A DNA stretch of 64,000 nucleotides from Sulfitobacter litoralis (GTDB lineage Bacteria; Pseudomonadota; Alphaproteobacteria; Rhodobacterales; Rhodobacteraceae), in the NCBI RefSeq assembly GCF_900103185.1, contig NZ_FNJD01000007.1, forward strand, positions 1 through 64,000. The letters run 5' to 3'. How positions within the stretch are numbered: position 1 is the first letter of the stretch; every line of letters begins with the position of its first letter. Of the stretch, positions 1-9,378 are shown in pieces. The translations under genes were made by a program, and so were the position numbers. The notes beneath the pieces were generated by a model. That model saw only the letters and a list, made by a program, of their open reading frames with translations. It was not told the origin of the DNA and made no database searches.

Positions 1-561
1 CTTAAAGTTACCAAAGTAACGAAAAGCCGTCCAAACAGTGAAGCTGACACCGAATAATCGCTAAACACATAAGTGCGTCGCTATCGGCGCGATATGAAGA
101 GGTTGATCCATCGAATGAACCAAACCGCCCACATATCTCTTCAGATATCAAATTTTCAAAGAGCGTTGAGACAAAAGAAACCAAGATGCGCCGTAAAACT
201 TTCAGCGCGCCCCGCCTCTATTACCTCTGAATTTCCCCGCTACGTAAGCTCCGAACCTCAGCTCGTCGTCCCCGTCTAGCGCCCCGTGTCTGCTTGTCTG
301 CGTCTCCGGTAAGGGGCGTTCTAAGGTTTGTTCCAAATACCCGCAACCCCTTTTTTAGGATTTTCGCATTTTCGTCAAAAAACCTTCACAAACGCCTGTT
401 TTATTGGCCTTTCGGGCCTAGGATATTTTCAGGGCCGACCAGTTCTAGAGCTCTAGCTACGCCAAAAACGCGCCTTTCGCCGTCAACCCACCACCTGAAG
501 TTGCATTTACCCGAGGAATCGCCGACTCGCTCCGCCAAAACGTCGTGAATCCGTTCGCGAC
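1..561. other. Non-coding stretch at the left edge
   Basis: I see no convincing gene here. The open frames lack ribosome sites and recognisable motifs, and the composition is more AT-rich than the neighbouring genes. The one structural element is an inverted repeat, CGCCCC near 282 pairing with GGGGCG near 314, separated by about 26 nt. It could be the base of a hairpin ending a transcript that enters from the left, but it lacks a clear T-run. The stretch lies downstream of the minus-strand ATPase gene. Confidence 0.5.
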
Positions 562-3500
562 CTATAACGCGTGAACCGTCACATCCGTTCCGCACGCTTC
601 TTTCGCGAGGTCGACCACATGCTGGTGGTGGGTCAGGTATATAGCCTGCCCTTTTTTTCCGACCCGCTGCATTAATCGGCATGCAGCGCGGGTACGGTCC
701 TCGTCGAAGGTTTCGAACACATCATCACAGAAGAACGGCAGCACCGTTCCAGTAGACGCCATCTGCTCGTATGCCGCTGCCCGCAAAGCAAGATACAGCT
801 GGAACCGCGTGCCCTTTGACATGGCGGCCGCTTCTTTAGATACGCCGTCATCTGCCTGAACCGCCATCAAGACATCGCCCTGCGGGCCAGGCTGCGTCGT
901 GAGTGCGCGATATGCGCCTTGGGTAAGATCGCTGAACGCCTGCTCGGTGGCGGCTAGCATACTACTGCGATGGGTGTCTCGGTAGCGGCGGATCGCTTCC
1001 TCGGCCAGCGTGTGACCAAAGCGTCCTGTGAGATAGCGCAGCAGTACGGCCTGCATCTGTTCTTCTACTGTACGCTTTCGCGAGGTCAGTGCTGCAATAT
1101 CGCCATCCCCGCCCACCGCGTCCAATGCGGCCTGCGCGCGGGCCCGGGTTGCAATCGCGCCATCCAGCTCAGTTTCGAGCCGCGACAGATCGCCGGCAAG
1201 ATCCGCAACCTCCGCCTTGGCCTGCTCTATCGGGGTGGCTGCCAATATATCATGCGCCTGCCCCCAGGTGCCGACATTAAGCGCCGCGCGTATCCGGCTC
1301 AGGACATCGGCGCTTTGGTGGCGCAATGCAATAGCTTGCTGCGCGGTCGCGGTCGCGCGGCGCAAGGCATCCAGCGTCGAGGTGTCGATCATACTATCAA
1401 ACGCGCGCGCCAGAAGATGAGCCTGATCGTCAAGCACGGCGATCTCGCGCTGTGCCTCCTGCACTGCCTCTTCCGCATCCGCTGTCCGTGCGGCCAGATC
1501 ACGGCGACGGGTTTCTGCCTGACGGGCCGCCGTCACCGCTGTTTGCAATGCGGCATAGCGGATCAACGGCTGTTCTTGTGCGGTAGCACCGCCATCCAAT
1601 GCATCCAGCCGTTCAATGAAAGCTGCGCGATCAAGCTTGATGCCCGCAATCTGTCGCTGGACGCCCACCATCCGAGCGTTGACCTCGCGCAGACTGCGCA
1701 ATCCGGTCAGACCGTTCCATGTATCCACATCTGCATCAAGCGCGGGCAGATGTTCAGCGACGCAGCTGCGCCAGTGGTCCAGCGCGTCGGCGACCGCGGC
1801 TTGCGCTTTTTCAGACGCGGCCGCGCGGCGCGCCGCTTCGGTGCTGGCGTGCCTCATAGTGGCTTGCGCCAGCTTTTGGGCGTTCTGATGTGCGTGCAAC
1901 GCGGTGATCTGCGCCTTGGCCATTTGCACAACCGTCCGCAAGGAGGCTTCCCCAGCGTGTAGACGGGCGGCAAGATCGTCGCGCATCTGGTCGGCGTCGC
2001 GCAAAAGCGCGGCATGGCTCTGCGCAATCGTCTCGCACTTTTCTGCTGCACTTTGCGCCGTTTCAGCATCGCGCAGCCAGTCTAACAACTCCTCAGCCGA
2101 GAGGGTTTCAGGCAAGCCGATTGACTGTAGATGCGACCTCAGCTCGGCCGTCAGCTTTTGATGTGCGGCCTCTGCCCTATCGCGTTGAGCTGCGGCAGCT
2201 GCATGGGCCTCGCCGGTCTCTATCACCCTGCGTTCTGCTTGCCGCATTTCCGCAAGAGACTGACTTTGGCCGGCACGCAGAGAGGTTTGCGCGTCATCCG
2301 CCTGCATCGCGGCTTCAAAAGCCGTGGCCGAGGTCCCATCCAACACTTCTTTATGCACCGCCCAAAGCGCATCCCGCTTCTGGCGGCCACGGGCGGCGGC
2401 ATCATCGCTTACCAAGTCAGGCGTTGCGGCAACGCTGCGCTGTGTTTCGGCCTGTGCAAGCCGGTCGGCCGCGGCGATTTCAGCCTGCTCGGCCGCACGC
2501 AGGGCAAGCTGCGCATCGGTTAAGCTTTGCGCCAGCGCTTGCGCCCGACGTGGGGAGACAGGGAGCACCGGCACCGCATCAAACGTTACCCCCTGCCGCG
2601 TCAATCGACGCAGGGATGTATCCGCCTCTTGCCGCGCCGTTGCCAGGATGCGCAGGGCATCACTATATCTACCTATTAAATCCTCGGCTTCGACCTGAAG
2701 GAACAGCCGTTCGATATCCGGATCAACGGCGGTCTCTTGCTCTGTTTCATTCAAGGCACGGGTTGCATCTTCGTGTCTGTCGCGTGCGATTGCAGCCTCG
2801 CCCTTTGCGGTCTTCAGATGTTTGCGCGCATCGTCCAGCTGCACGCGCGCGTTCTCGAGCGTTGCGAGAGCAGGATCGGCGAGGATGAACTGCGCTAAAT
2901 CACCGTCGGCGGCGAGGCCCAAGGTGGCCAGCTTGCTGCGCATGTCGGCCGTATCGTGCAACAACTGGGCTTCGCGTTTCGGCAGATCGGACTGCCCGGC
3001 CTCTACTTTGCTCTTCGCAAACGCAAGCGCATCCACCTCGTCCCCTCGGGTCAGATCGGCTGCATCCACAGTTATTGCATCATGTTGCGCGCGCAAGGTG
3101 CCGGCCTCGGTGGCAGAGCGTTCGAGCTTGGCAACAAGCGCGATACGTTTGGTCATCATTTTAATCAAGTCTTCGCCATCAAGCTCCAGCACCTCAGGAT
3201 AATGCGAGATCGGGGTCAGCTGGGCCTGAACTGCCTGCCACTCTGTCGCCAACGGATGCGCTTCCAGAATGGCTTCAAGACAAATTTTCCGAAGTGAAAG
3301 CTCGGACCTGGCTCTGCGCAGACGGTCTTCCTCTGCGCGCGCGTCTGTCCGCGCTAGACGCAAATCGCGAAAGGCCAACGCGCTGATGTCGTGCTCTTTG
3401 ATCTGCTGGACCAGATCCGCATGAGCCGACTTAAGGGCCGCGAATTCGGATTTTGTGCCGCCTTTTAAATAAAGCTCGCGATTGCCCTGCTCTACCCGTC

Positions 3501-3996
3501 CCAGTACCTGCGACAAATCGCTGATGCCCGCCGCCGCCGAAAAGAGAAGCTTGCCGATATCGCCTTCGCTTTTAGTAATCTCTTCGCCGCCGGCCTCGAT
3601 GGTTTCATCGTCGAGACAAAGCAGGCTCTGGTATTCTTTTCGCGACACCCCGCGCAAGGCGGCAGACAATAGGGCATCCGGAACCGGTTGGCCCGCATCA
3701 TCCACAAGGTTTCCCGACCGCTTGGGCAAACGCGCCAGCTGGTGGATCTGCCCGTCGATATCAAGGGTACCGCTCACCCGAAGGTTCGCGCGCGGATGTT
3801 TAAAGGCATAGGGCTCGCGTGCAGCAAACCCATACAGCAACCTCAAATATCCCTCCATCAATGTGGTTTTGCCGGCTTCGTTGCGGCCGAAAACGATGTG
3901 GAAATCAGACCCGTCAGCGGGGCGCGCCCCAAAGTCCAGCACACGGTCAGTGAAGTGGCCAAAGCGATCAAGCGTCAGCTGTTGCAGCCGCATCAT
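562..3996 (-). CDS. YhaN-like AAA/SMC-type ATPase (SbcC-like partner)
   Basis: This 1144-residue protein has an SMC/RecN/SbcC architecture. A Walker A motif of the form GRNEAGKTT lies at residues 37-45. The middle is a very long Ala/Glu/Arg/Gln-rich coiled coil. The C-terminal part carries an ABC-signature-like MSKGTRFQL segment and a Walker B segment (LPFFCDDVFETFDED). I see no CxxC zinc hook at the coil tip, which favours the YhaN group over canonical SbcC or Rad50. Its start codon overlaps the stop of the upstream metallophosphoesterase gene (ATGA), so the two are probably translationally coupled and form a nuclease-ATPase complex acting on DNA ends. The DNA role is inferred from the family. 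Confidence 0.87.
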   Translation of the reverse strand: MMRLQQLTLDRFGHFTDRVLDFGARPADGSDFHIVFGRNEAGKTTLMEGYLRLLYGFAAREPYAFKHPRANLRVSGTLDIDGQIHQLARLPKRSGNLVDDAGQPVPDALLSAALRGVSRKEYQSLLCLDDETIEAGGEEITKSEGDIGKLLFSAAAGISDLSQVLGRVEQGNRELYLKGGTKSEFAALKSAHADLVQQIKEHDISALAFRDLRLARTDARAEEDRLRRARSELSLRKICLEAILEAHPLATEWQAVQAQLTPISHYPEVLELDGEDLIKMMTKRIALVAKLERSATEAGTLRAQHDAITVDAADLTRGDEVDALAFAKSKVEAGQSDLPKREAQLLHDTADMRSKLATLGLAADGDLAQFILADPALATLENARVQLDDARKHLKTAKGEAAIARDRHEDATRALNETEQETAVDPDIERLFLQVEAEDLIGRYSDALRILATARQEADTSLRRLTRQGVTFDAVPVLPVSPRRAQALAQSLTDAQLALRAAEQAEIAAADRLAQAETQRSVAATPDLVSDDAAARGRQKRDALWAVHKEVLDGTSATAFEAAMQADDAQTSLRAGQSQSLAEMRQAERRVIETGEAHAAAAAQRDRAEAAHQKLTAELRSHLQSIGLPETLSAEELLDWLRDAETAQSAAEKCETIAQSHAALLRDADQMRDDLAARLHAGEASLRTVVQMAKAQITALHAHQNAQKLAQATMRHASTEAARRAAASEKAQAAVADALDHWRSCVAEHLPALDADVDTWNGLTGLRSLREVNARMVGVQRQIAGIKLDRAAFIERLDALDGGATAQEQPLIRYAALQTAVTAARQAETRRRDLAARTADAEEAVQEAQREIAVLDDQAHLLARAFDSMIDTSTLDALRRATATAQQAIALRHQSADVLSRIRAALNVGTWGQAHDILAATPIEQAKAEVADLAGDLSRLETELDGAIATRARAQAALDAVGGDGDIAALTSRKRTVEEQMQAVLLRYLTGRFGHTLAEEAIRRYRDTHRSSMLAATEQAFSDLTQGAYRALTTQPGPQGDVLMAVQADDGVSKEAAAMSKGTRFQLYLALRAAAYEQMASTGTVLPFFCDDVFETFDEDRTRAACRLMQRVGKKGQAIYLTHHQHVVDLAKEACGTDVTVHAL

Positions 3997-5222
3997 GTCC
4001 CCGTCCCCCGCATCTGCGCCGCTATTGCCAGCACCGCGTCGTCGGTAAGCTGCTGCAACAGTGCCTCTTGTGCCTCGGCGTCGGGGGCCAAAGCGCGGCG
4101 CTGTTCTGCGGGCAAAAGACCCAGAATTTGGCTCAATTCCTGCCGCAAGCCGTCACGGGATGCCGGTTCTGCCGCGACCTCTGTCATCAGTTGTTGCACC
4201 TCGGAAACAGCACTGTCTGCGGCGTCCTGCGATAAAGGCGTCACGTCCAGCGTCATCTTTTCGATCCAGAGCGTGCCGATGCTTTCCGCGATCTCATCCG
4301 CTTGGGCGCGCCATGCGTCTGCCAGCTGCCTGAGTTGCCACGCCAGCGATGTTTGCCCCATCAGGCGCAATCGCAAAATCGCCGCGCCCCTCCCTGCCTG
4401 CGCCTGCAGCGCCGACCGTAGTGCCGCGCGCATATCTTCATCGGTTTCCACACCGGTCAGATCACAGTCGCACCGCCGAAACTCTACCACCGACGTTGCG
4501 ACTTCGGACACCGATATTTCTCCGCGCTCGACCGTCAAGAGGGTCGCTGATTTTGGCCCTGCCTCTCCGATATCGCGCCCTTGCGGCATGCCGGGCATGA
4601 CGACCCAAGGGGTTTCACTGTGCACCGCGCGTTTATGAATATGTCCCAAAGCCCAATAATCAAACCCGGCCCCGACCAGGTCCCCCACCGATACAGGCGC
4701 ATACAGATCGTGCCCCTCTGCCCCGGCAAGCGAGGTGTGCATCATCGCGATGTTGACCGCGCCAGGTTCGGGCGCGGTGTATTTCGGCAGCAAGCTTTCC
4801 GGCGCATGGCGGTCGCGAAAACTGACCCCGTGAATAAAGAGAGGATGCCCCCCCAATTGCACCTTTTCACCCCGCCCCTCGAACACATGAACGTTGGATG
4901 GCAGATCAATCTCGCCCGCGATGGGGTTTTCCGCATCGTGGTTGCCCTTGATATAGAACACCTGCACCCCGGCCTGCGCCAATCGGTGCATCTGCGCAGC
5001 AAGATAGGCGGCGGTTTTCGCGCTCCGCTCTTGTCCGTCGTACAGATCGCCCGAGATCAAGAAAGCCGCGACATCTTCGTCGATGCAATACTGCACCATC
5101 GTTTCAAGCGCTTGCCGGCTTGCACTGCGCACCTGCGCCGCCAAACGGTCGTCTTTCATCGCGAGACTGCGAAGCGGCGAATCCAGGTGCAGGTCGGCGG
5201 TGTGCAAAATACGAACGGTCAT
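3993..5222 (-). CDS. YhaO/SbcD-like DNA repair metallophosphoesterase
   Basis: This 409-residue protein has the calcineurin-type metal-binding motifs of SbcD/Mre11-like nucleases: HTADLHLDSPL at residues 7-17 (Asp10, His12), SGDLYDG around Asp59, KGNHDAE around Asn94-His95, and GHIHKR near residue 200. These bind two metal ions for phosphodiester cleavage. It is the first gene of a two-gene operon with the YhaN-like ATPase (4-nt overlap), the usual nuclease plus ATPase arrangement. The C-terminal 170 residues are helical and charged and may contact the ATPase. Function is inferred from the family and gene order. Confidence 0.88.
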   Translation of the reverse strand: MTVRILHTADLHLDSPLRSLAMKDDRLAAQVRSASRQALETMVQYCIDEDVAAFLISGDLYDGQERSAKTAAYLAAQMHRLAQAGVQVFYIKGNHDAENPIAGEIDLPSNVHVFEGRGEKVQLGGHPLFIHGVSFRDRHAPESLLPKYTAPEPGAVNIAMMHTSLAGAEGHDLYAPVSVGDLVGAGFDYWALGHIHKRAVHSETPWVVMPGMPQGRDIGEAGPKSATLLTVERGEISVSEVATSVVEFRRCDCDLTGVETDEDMRAALRSALQAQAGRGAAILRLRLMGQTSLAWQLRQLADAWRAQADEIAESIGTLWIEKMTLDVTPLSQDAADSAVSEVQQLMTEVAAEPASRDGLRQELSQILGLLPAEQRRALAPDAEAQEALLQQLTDDAVLAIAAQMRGTGT

Positions 5223-5290
5223 GGTCAGCCACCTTGGTCGGGGAAACAGATACTGGTCTTGTCACGTAGTTCACATTCCGTTGCAACGGG

Positions 5291-5333
5291 CCTGCTGAAC
5301 CTGCTTGCAGCCTTGCCGCTCAGGTCCAGCAGG
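5291..5333. repeat. Imperfect inverted repeat upstream of selD fusion
   Basis: CCTGCTGAACC at 5291-5301 and GGTCCAGCAGG at 5323-5333 are inverted copies with one mismatch, separated by 21 nt. They lie in the 148-nt intergenic region between the divergent yhaO-like and selD genes, 38 nt before the chosen selD start. It could be a leader hairpin or an operator. I have no independent support for either. Confidence 0.35.
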
Positions 5334-5370
5334 CTAAGACTGTTTCAACGACGTGAAGGAAGGCCACCCC

Positions 5371-7539
5371 ATGCACCGCAGCGATATCCCCCTGACCCAA
5401 GATCTGGTCATGATCGGTGGCGGGCACGCCCACGCGCTGGTCTTGCGCAAATGGGGGATGAACCCGCTGCCCGGTGCGCGGCTGACCGTGATCAATCCGG
5501 GCCCGACAGCACCCTATACTGGCATGCTTCCCGGCCATATTGCAGGGCATTATTCACGTGAAACACTAGAGATTGATCTTGTCCGGCTATGCCGTTTTGC
5601 CGGGGCGCGGTTGATCTTGTCCCATGCGACGCAAATCGACCGGGAGCAGCGTTTGATCCACGTCGACGGACGCCCGCCCGTTGCCTATGATGTTGCCTCC
5701 TTTGATATCGGGATTACCGCCACGATGGATATCCCGGGTTTCGCGACCTTTGGGGTTGGGGCAAAGCCTCTTGATGTTTACGCCCGCCGCTGGCGTGATT
5801 TCCTGTCCGCCGTTGAACAGGGTGACACCGCCCCCGAAGTTGCCGTGATCGGTGGCGGGGTGGCTGGTTGCGAGCTCTCTCTTGCTATGGCCCACGCGCT
5901 ACGCGCCAAAAACATCCAGCCGCGGGTGACCCTGCTTCATTCCGGCCCTTCGCTTTCCGGCCTCGGCAATCTTGCCCGTCAGCGCATCGAAGCAAAGCTT
6001 CGTCGCGCCGATATCGACATCTATACCGGTGTCCGGGTGACAAAGGTCGCCGCGGACCACGTCGCCCTGCACGACGGGAAAAAGATCCCGTCGCGATTGA
6101 CCGTGGGTGCCGCCGGTGCCGTGCCACACAGCTGGCTGAGCCAAACGGACCTACCGCTGAGCGACGGGTTCATTGAAACGACCCCTGATCTGTCGATCAG
6201 AGATGACCCCAGCGTCTTTGCCGTTGGCGACTGCGCCGCGATGCCCTTTGCGCCACGCCCTAAAGCCGGTGTATTTGCCGTGCGCGCGGCCCCGGTTCTG
6301 TTCCACAATCTGCGTGCGGCCCTGACCAACGGCCCCCGCAAGCCCTTCAAACCACAGAAAGGTTACCTAAAGCTTATCTCCCTCGGAGAAAAATCGGCGT
6401 TGGCGGAAAAATTTGGGCTGGCGCTTTCGGGGCCGATGCTTTGGCGCTGGAAAGATCGCATCGATCGCGCTTTCATGAAGAAACTGGACGATCTGCCGCG
6501 ACCACGGCCTGCCGCATTGCCTGACCTTGTCGCAACCGGTGCACGCGAGGTGCTGGGATCAAAACCCTTGTGTGGGGGCTGTGGCGCAAAAATCGGCAAC
6601 ACCGTTCTAAATGACGGGCTATCGCTGCTGCAACATCCGACCGACGATACCATTCTGTCGACCCCGGGGGATGATGCCGCTGTATTAAGACAACCCGGTG
6701 GTGGCTTTCAGGTGATCAGCACCGACCACTTGCGCGCCCTGATCCATGATCCGGCTGAAATGGCACGCATCGCTGCCGTCCACGCTTTGGGCGACATCTG
6801 GGCCATGGGGGCGCAGCCGCAAGCAGCCCTGTCGAGCATCATACTCCCCCATATGTCACCGGCGCTACAGTCCAGAACGCTTGGTGAAATCACCGCGGCG
6901 GCAAACGATGTGTTCTCTCGTGCTGGGGCAACGATCGTAGGCGGACACACAACAATGGGTGCCGAAATGACCATCGGCTTTACCGTGACTGGCACCTGCA
7001 CGTCGTCGCCGATCTCTTTGTCCGGCGCGCAAGCGGGCGATGTCCTTGTGCTGACCCAGCCCATTGGATCAGGCGTTTTAATGGCCGCACATATGGAGGG
7101 GTCGGCCCGTGGCGCGGATGTTGCTCAGGTCCTGGCCGAGATGACGCAGCTGCAAGATCGTCAAGCGTTTCACCTGCGTCACGCACATTCCATGACCGAT
7201 GTGACCGGCTTTGGCCTTGCGGGGCATATCGCTGCAATCTGCCGGGCGTCGCATCTAAGTGCTGAAATCTTGGCAGATGCGGTTCCTGTTTATGCCGGTG
7301 CGCGCGCCCTGTCAGAGCGCGGGGTACAATCGTCGCTCTTTCAACCCAATATCGAAAACGCCCCGACGCTGGGGCGGCAGGACCCGTTGTTTCACGATCC
7401 CCAAACCGCAGGCGGGCTACTGGCGGTTTTGCCCCCCGCAGACGCCGAGGCTGCCCTTTGCAATATGGCTGCCGAAGGGAAAAAGGCGTGGATCATCGGG
7501 CGTATGATCGACGGCGAAGGTGCAGTCACGATCCTATGA
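5371..7539 (+). CDS. NAD(P)/FAD oxidoreductase-selenide, water dikinase fusion (SelD)
   Basis: This 722-residue fusion has an N-terminal pyridine-nucleotide oxidoreductase module of about 375 residues, with a dinucleotide motif GGGHAH at 16-21, a second GGGVAG at 161-166 and an FAD-binding SVFAVGDCA segment near 281-289. The C-terminal part is selenophosphate synthetase, which makes selenophosphate from selenide and ATP. The motif CGGCGAK at 401-407 supplies the catalytic pair Cys404 and Lys407, with Cys rather than selenocysteine, and HALGDIWAMGAQP is the conserved AIRS-fold segment. I chose ATG 5371 over an upstream in-frame GTG at 5353 because AAGGAAGG sits at ideal spacing before it. Fused SelD proteins of this kind are known in proteobacteria. 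No selenocysteine machinery or mnmH is in the window, so the use of the product is unknown. Confidence 0.92.
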   Translation: MHRSDIPLTQDLVMIGGGHAHALVLRKWGMNPLPGARLTVINPGPTAPYTGMLPGHIAGHYSRETLEIDLVRLCRFAGARLILSHATQIDREQRLIHVDGRPPVAYDVASFDIGITATMDIPGFATFGVGAKPLDVYARRWRDFLSAVEQGDTAPEVAVIGGGVAGCELSLAMAHALRAKNIQPRVTLLHSGPSLSGLGNLARQRIEAKLRRADIDIYTGVRVTKVAADHVALHDGKKIPSRLTVGAAGAVPHSWLSQTDLPLSDGFIETTPDLSIRDDPSVFAVGDCAAMPFAPRPKAGVFAVRAAPVLFHNLRAALTNGPRKPFKPQKGYLKLISLGEKSALAEKFGLALSGPMLWRWKDRIDRAFMKKLDDLPRPRPAALPDLVATGAREVLGSKPLCGGCGAKIGNTVLNDGLSLLQHPTDDTILSTPGDDAAVLRQPGGGFQVISTDHLRALIHDPAEMARIAAVHALGDIWAMGAQPQAALSSIILPHMSPALQSRTLGEITAAANDVFSRAGATIVGGHTTMGAEMTIGFTVTGTCTSSPISLSGAQAGDVLVLTQPIGSGVLMAAHMEGSARGADVAQVLAEMTQLQDRQAFHLRHAHSMTDVTGFGLAGHIAAICRASHLSAEILADAVPVYAGARALSERGVQSSLFQPNIENAPTLGRQDPLFHDPQTAGGLLAVLPPADAEAALCNMAAEGKKAWIIGRMIDGEGAVTIL

Positions 7540-7560
7540 ATACCGCCACCAAACACGCGG

Positions 7561-8052
7561 CTACATCGTTTTTGAACGGTGCAGGCTGGGGTCAGCTGCG
7601 ATTTTGCGGCACAGTTTCAGAAAATCCTCCCGCTCGCTATCCGTGAGACTGCCCAGCATCTCGTTCTGCCGGGAAAGCACCTTGGCTTTGATTTCGGCCA
7701 ACAGCTCTGTTCCTTTGGGCGTCGCATAAAGCAGCTTTGCGCGGGCATCGGCTTTCGAAACCTCTTCGCGGACAAGATCGCGATCGACAAGCAGACGCAC
7801 GACGCGGCTGATCGAATTCTGGGGCCGCGGAAACAGGTGTTGGATATCCTTGCTGCGCAGACCGGGAAAGGACGTGATCGCATAAAGCGCTGACCATCCG
7901 TGCACCGGCATCTGATATTCACGCTCAATATGTCGACTGGTGACCTGATTATTGCTCAACACGATATAGCTCACGGCCAAAAGGTAGCGCAGCTCTGAGC
8001 CGAACATCTGATCGAGCATTTCCGTCGCTGGTTTAGAGCCTTCGTTAATCAT
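7561..8052 (-). CDS. MarR-family transcriptional regulator
   Basis: This 163-residue protein has the MarR winged-helix layout. A helical N-terminus is followed by a DNA-binding region at about 45-115, including the recognition-helix segment RPQNSISRVVRLLVDRDLV and the wing DARAKLLYATPKG, and then a long dimerisation helix. It is divergent from the transporter-amidohydrolase pair, and a perfect 14-bp palindrome lies 32 nt upstream of its start. It therefore probably represses both its own gene and the divergent operon. Its ligand is unknown; a substrate of the neighbouring hydrolase is plausible but inferred. Confidence 0.87.
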   Translation of the reverse strand: MINEGSKPATEMLDQMFGSELRYLLAVSYIVLSNNQVTSRHIEREYQMPVHGWSALYAITSFPGLRSKDIQHLFPRPQNSISRVVRLLVDRDLVREEVSKADARAKLLYATPKGTELLAEIKAKVLSRQNEMLGSLTDSEREDFLKLCRKIAADPSLHRSKTM

Positions 8053-8083
8053 TAATACCCCCTGCCGGAGTTAAACGAAATTT

Positions 8084-8097
8084 TATCTTGCAAGATA
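8084..8097. promoter_or_regulatory. Perfect 14-bp palindrome, likely MarR operator
   Basis: The sequence TATCTTGCAAGATA is its own reverse complement. It lies in the 135-nt gap between the divergent marR-like gene (start 8052) and the transporter gene (start 8188), about 90 nt before the latter. Length, symmetry and position fit a MarR dimer site. Binding is inferred. Confidence 0.65.
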
Positions 8098-8187
8098 CAT
8101 CCATATGGAACAATTGTGTCGCGCGAGCGGCCGGACCCATGTCAGTACAGCCCCGACGCGTCTTATCGCCACCAAAGGATTTTCGTT

Positions 8188-9378
8188 ATGCCACAGTTAA
8201 TTGCCTTCTCTCTACTCGCTGCCATTCTATACATAGGCGATGTGTTGTCGACACGAACGAAGTCCTGGTTGCCGTCGGTTTTCGTCTGCGCGGTCTTGTT
8301 TCTTTTGGGCTACTGGACGTTCTTCCCTGCCGATATCGTGGCGATCGCCGGGTTCCAGACGCCGATTGTCTATCTGGCGATCTTCCTGCTGATCACAAAC
8401 ATGGGCACGCTTCTTTCTGTTCGCGAATTGATCGCACAATGGAAAACTGTCGTCGTAGCGCTGTCGGGCATCGCAGGGATCGTCGTGCTGCTGTTCACCG
8501 TGGGTCTTTTGGTGCTCGATTGGGAAACGGTCGTCGTCGGTGCGCCCCCGTTGGTAGGCGGCGTCGTTTCGTCCCTCATTATGTCACAAGCCGCCGCAGA
8601 GGCCGGACTGACCAGCCTGTCGGTATTGGCCATCTTGATCTATGTGATGCAGGGCTTTGTTGGGTACCCGCTGACCGCCATCATGCTCAAGCGCGAGGGA
8701 AACACTGTACTTCGCCGCTATAGAGAGGGCACTTGGCAGGTTCAGGCGGACCAACAAACATCGCCCGTGAACGCCGAACCAGCCCCCGCGCGCTTGTTCG
8801 CGAAACTGCCAGAGGCCTATAACACCGTTTACTTCAAATTTCTTCGGCTTGGGCTGGTTGCCCTGCTTGCATGGGGCGTTTCTCAGGCTGTTGACCCGAT
8901 CTTCACCATCAGCCCCTTCGTTCTTTGTCTGATTTTTGGCGTCATCGCCACCTCGGTCGGGTTTCTCGAGCGTGAACCGCTCCGCTCTGCGAATGCTTTT
9001 GGCTTCACGATCCTCATTTTGATGGTGTTTATCTTCGATGGACTGAAACGCGCCACGCCGGATATGCTTGCCGAGCTGGCAGTGCCCATGGTGGGTCTGA
9101 TCGCCATCGGTATCTTGGGGATGTATATCTTTTCCTTCATCGCGGGCAAGCTGGTCGGAATCAGTACAGCGATGGCTTTTGCCTGCTCCCTGACCGCGCT
9201 TTATGGTTTTCCGGCAGACTATGTGATCACCAAAGAAGTCGTGAACGCGTTGACCGATGACGTCGAAGAACGCGAGATCCTGACGGCGCATATGCTGCCG
9301 CCCATGCTGGTCGCAGGGTTTGTCACTGTAACGATGGTTTCCGTCGTCATGGCCGGCATCTTCGTGGGGCTGCTGTGA
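8188..9378 (+). CDS. Multi-spanning membrane transporter, possibly GltS-like
   Basis: This 396-residue protein is strongly hydrophobic, with roughly ten predicted membrane spans split by a hydrophilic loop near residues 170-210. Small-residue-rich segments such as GAPPLVGGVVSSLIMSQAAA and a second inverted-looking half (AFACSLTALYGFPADYVITKEVV) recall the inverted-repeat fold of ion-coupled carboxylate and glutamate carriers. I do not recognise a specific family. ATG 8188 is preferred over an in-frame upstream GTG at 8116 because AAAGGA precedes it and the membrane segment begins at once. It is translationally coupled (TGATG) to an M20 amidohydrolase, which suggests it imports the substrate or handles the product. 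Confidence 0.7.
   Translation: MPQLIAFSLLAAILYIGDVLSTRTKSWLPSVFVCAVLFLLGYWTFFPADIVAIAGFQTPIVYLAIFLLITNMGTLLSVRELIAQWKTVVVALSGIAGIVVLLFTVGLLVLDWETVVVGAPPLVGGVVSSLIMSQAAAEAGLTSLSVLAILIYVMQGFVGYPLTAIMLKREGNTVLRRYREGTWQVQADQQTSPVNAEPAPARLFAKLPEAYNTVYFKFLRLGLVALLAWGVSQAVDPIFTISPFVLCLIFGVIATSVGFLEREPLRSANAFGFTILILMVFIFDGLKRATPDMLAELAVPMVGLIAIGILGMYIFSFIAGKLVGISTAMAFACSLTALYGFPADYVITKEVVNALTDDVEEREILTAHMLPPMLVAGFVTVTMVSVVMAGIFVGLL

Noticed and set aside
970-1962. 330-codon plus-strand frame inside the YhaN-like gene
   Set aside because: The minus-strand ATPase with intact motifs explains this region.
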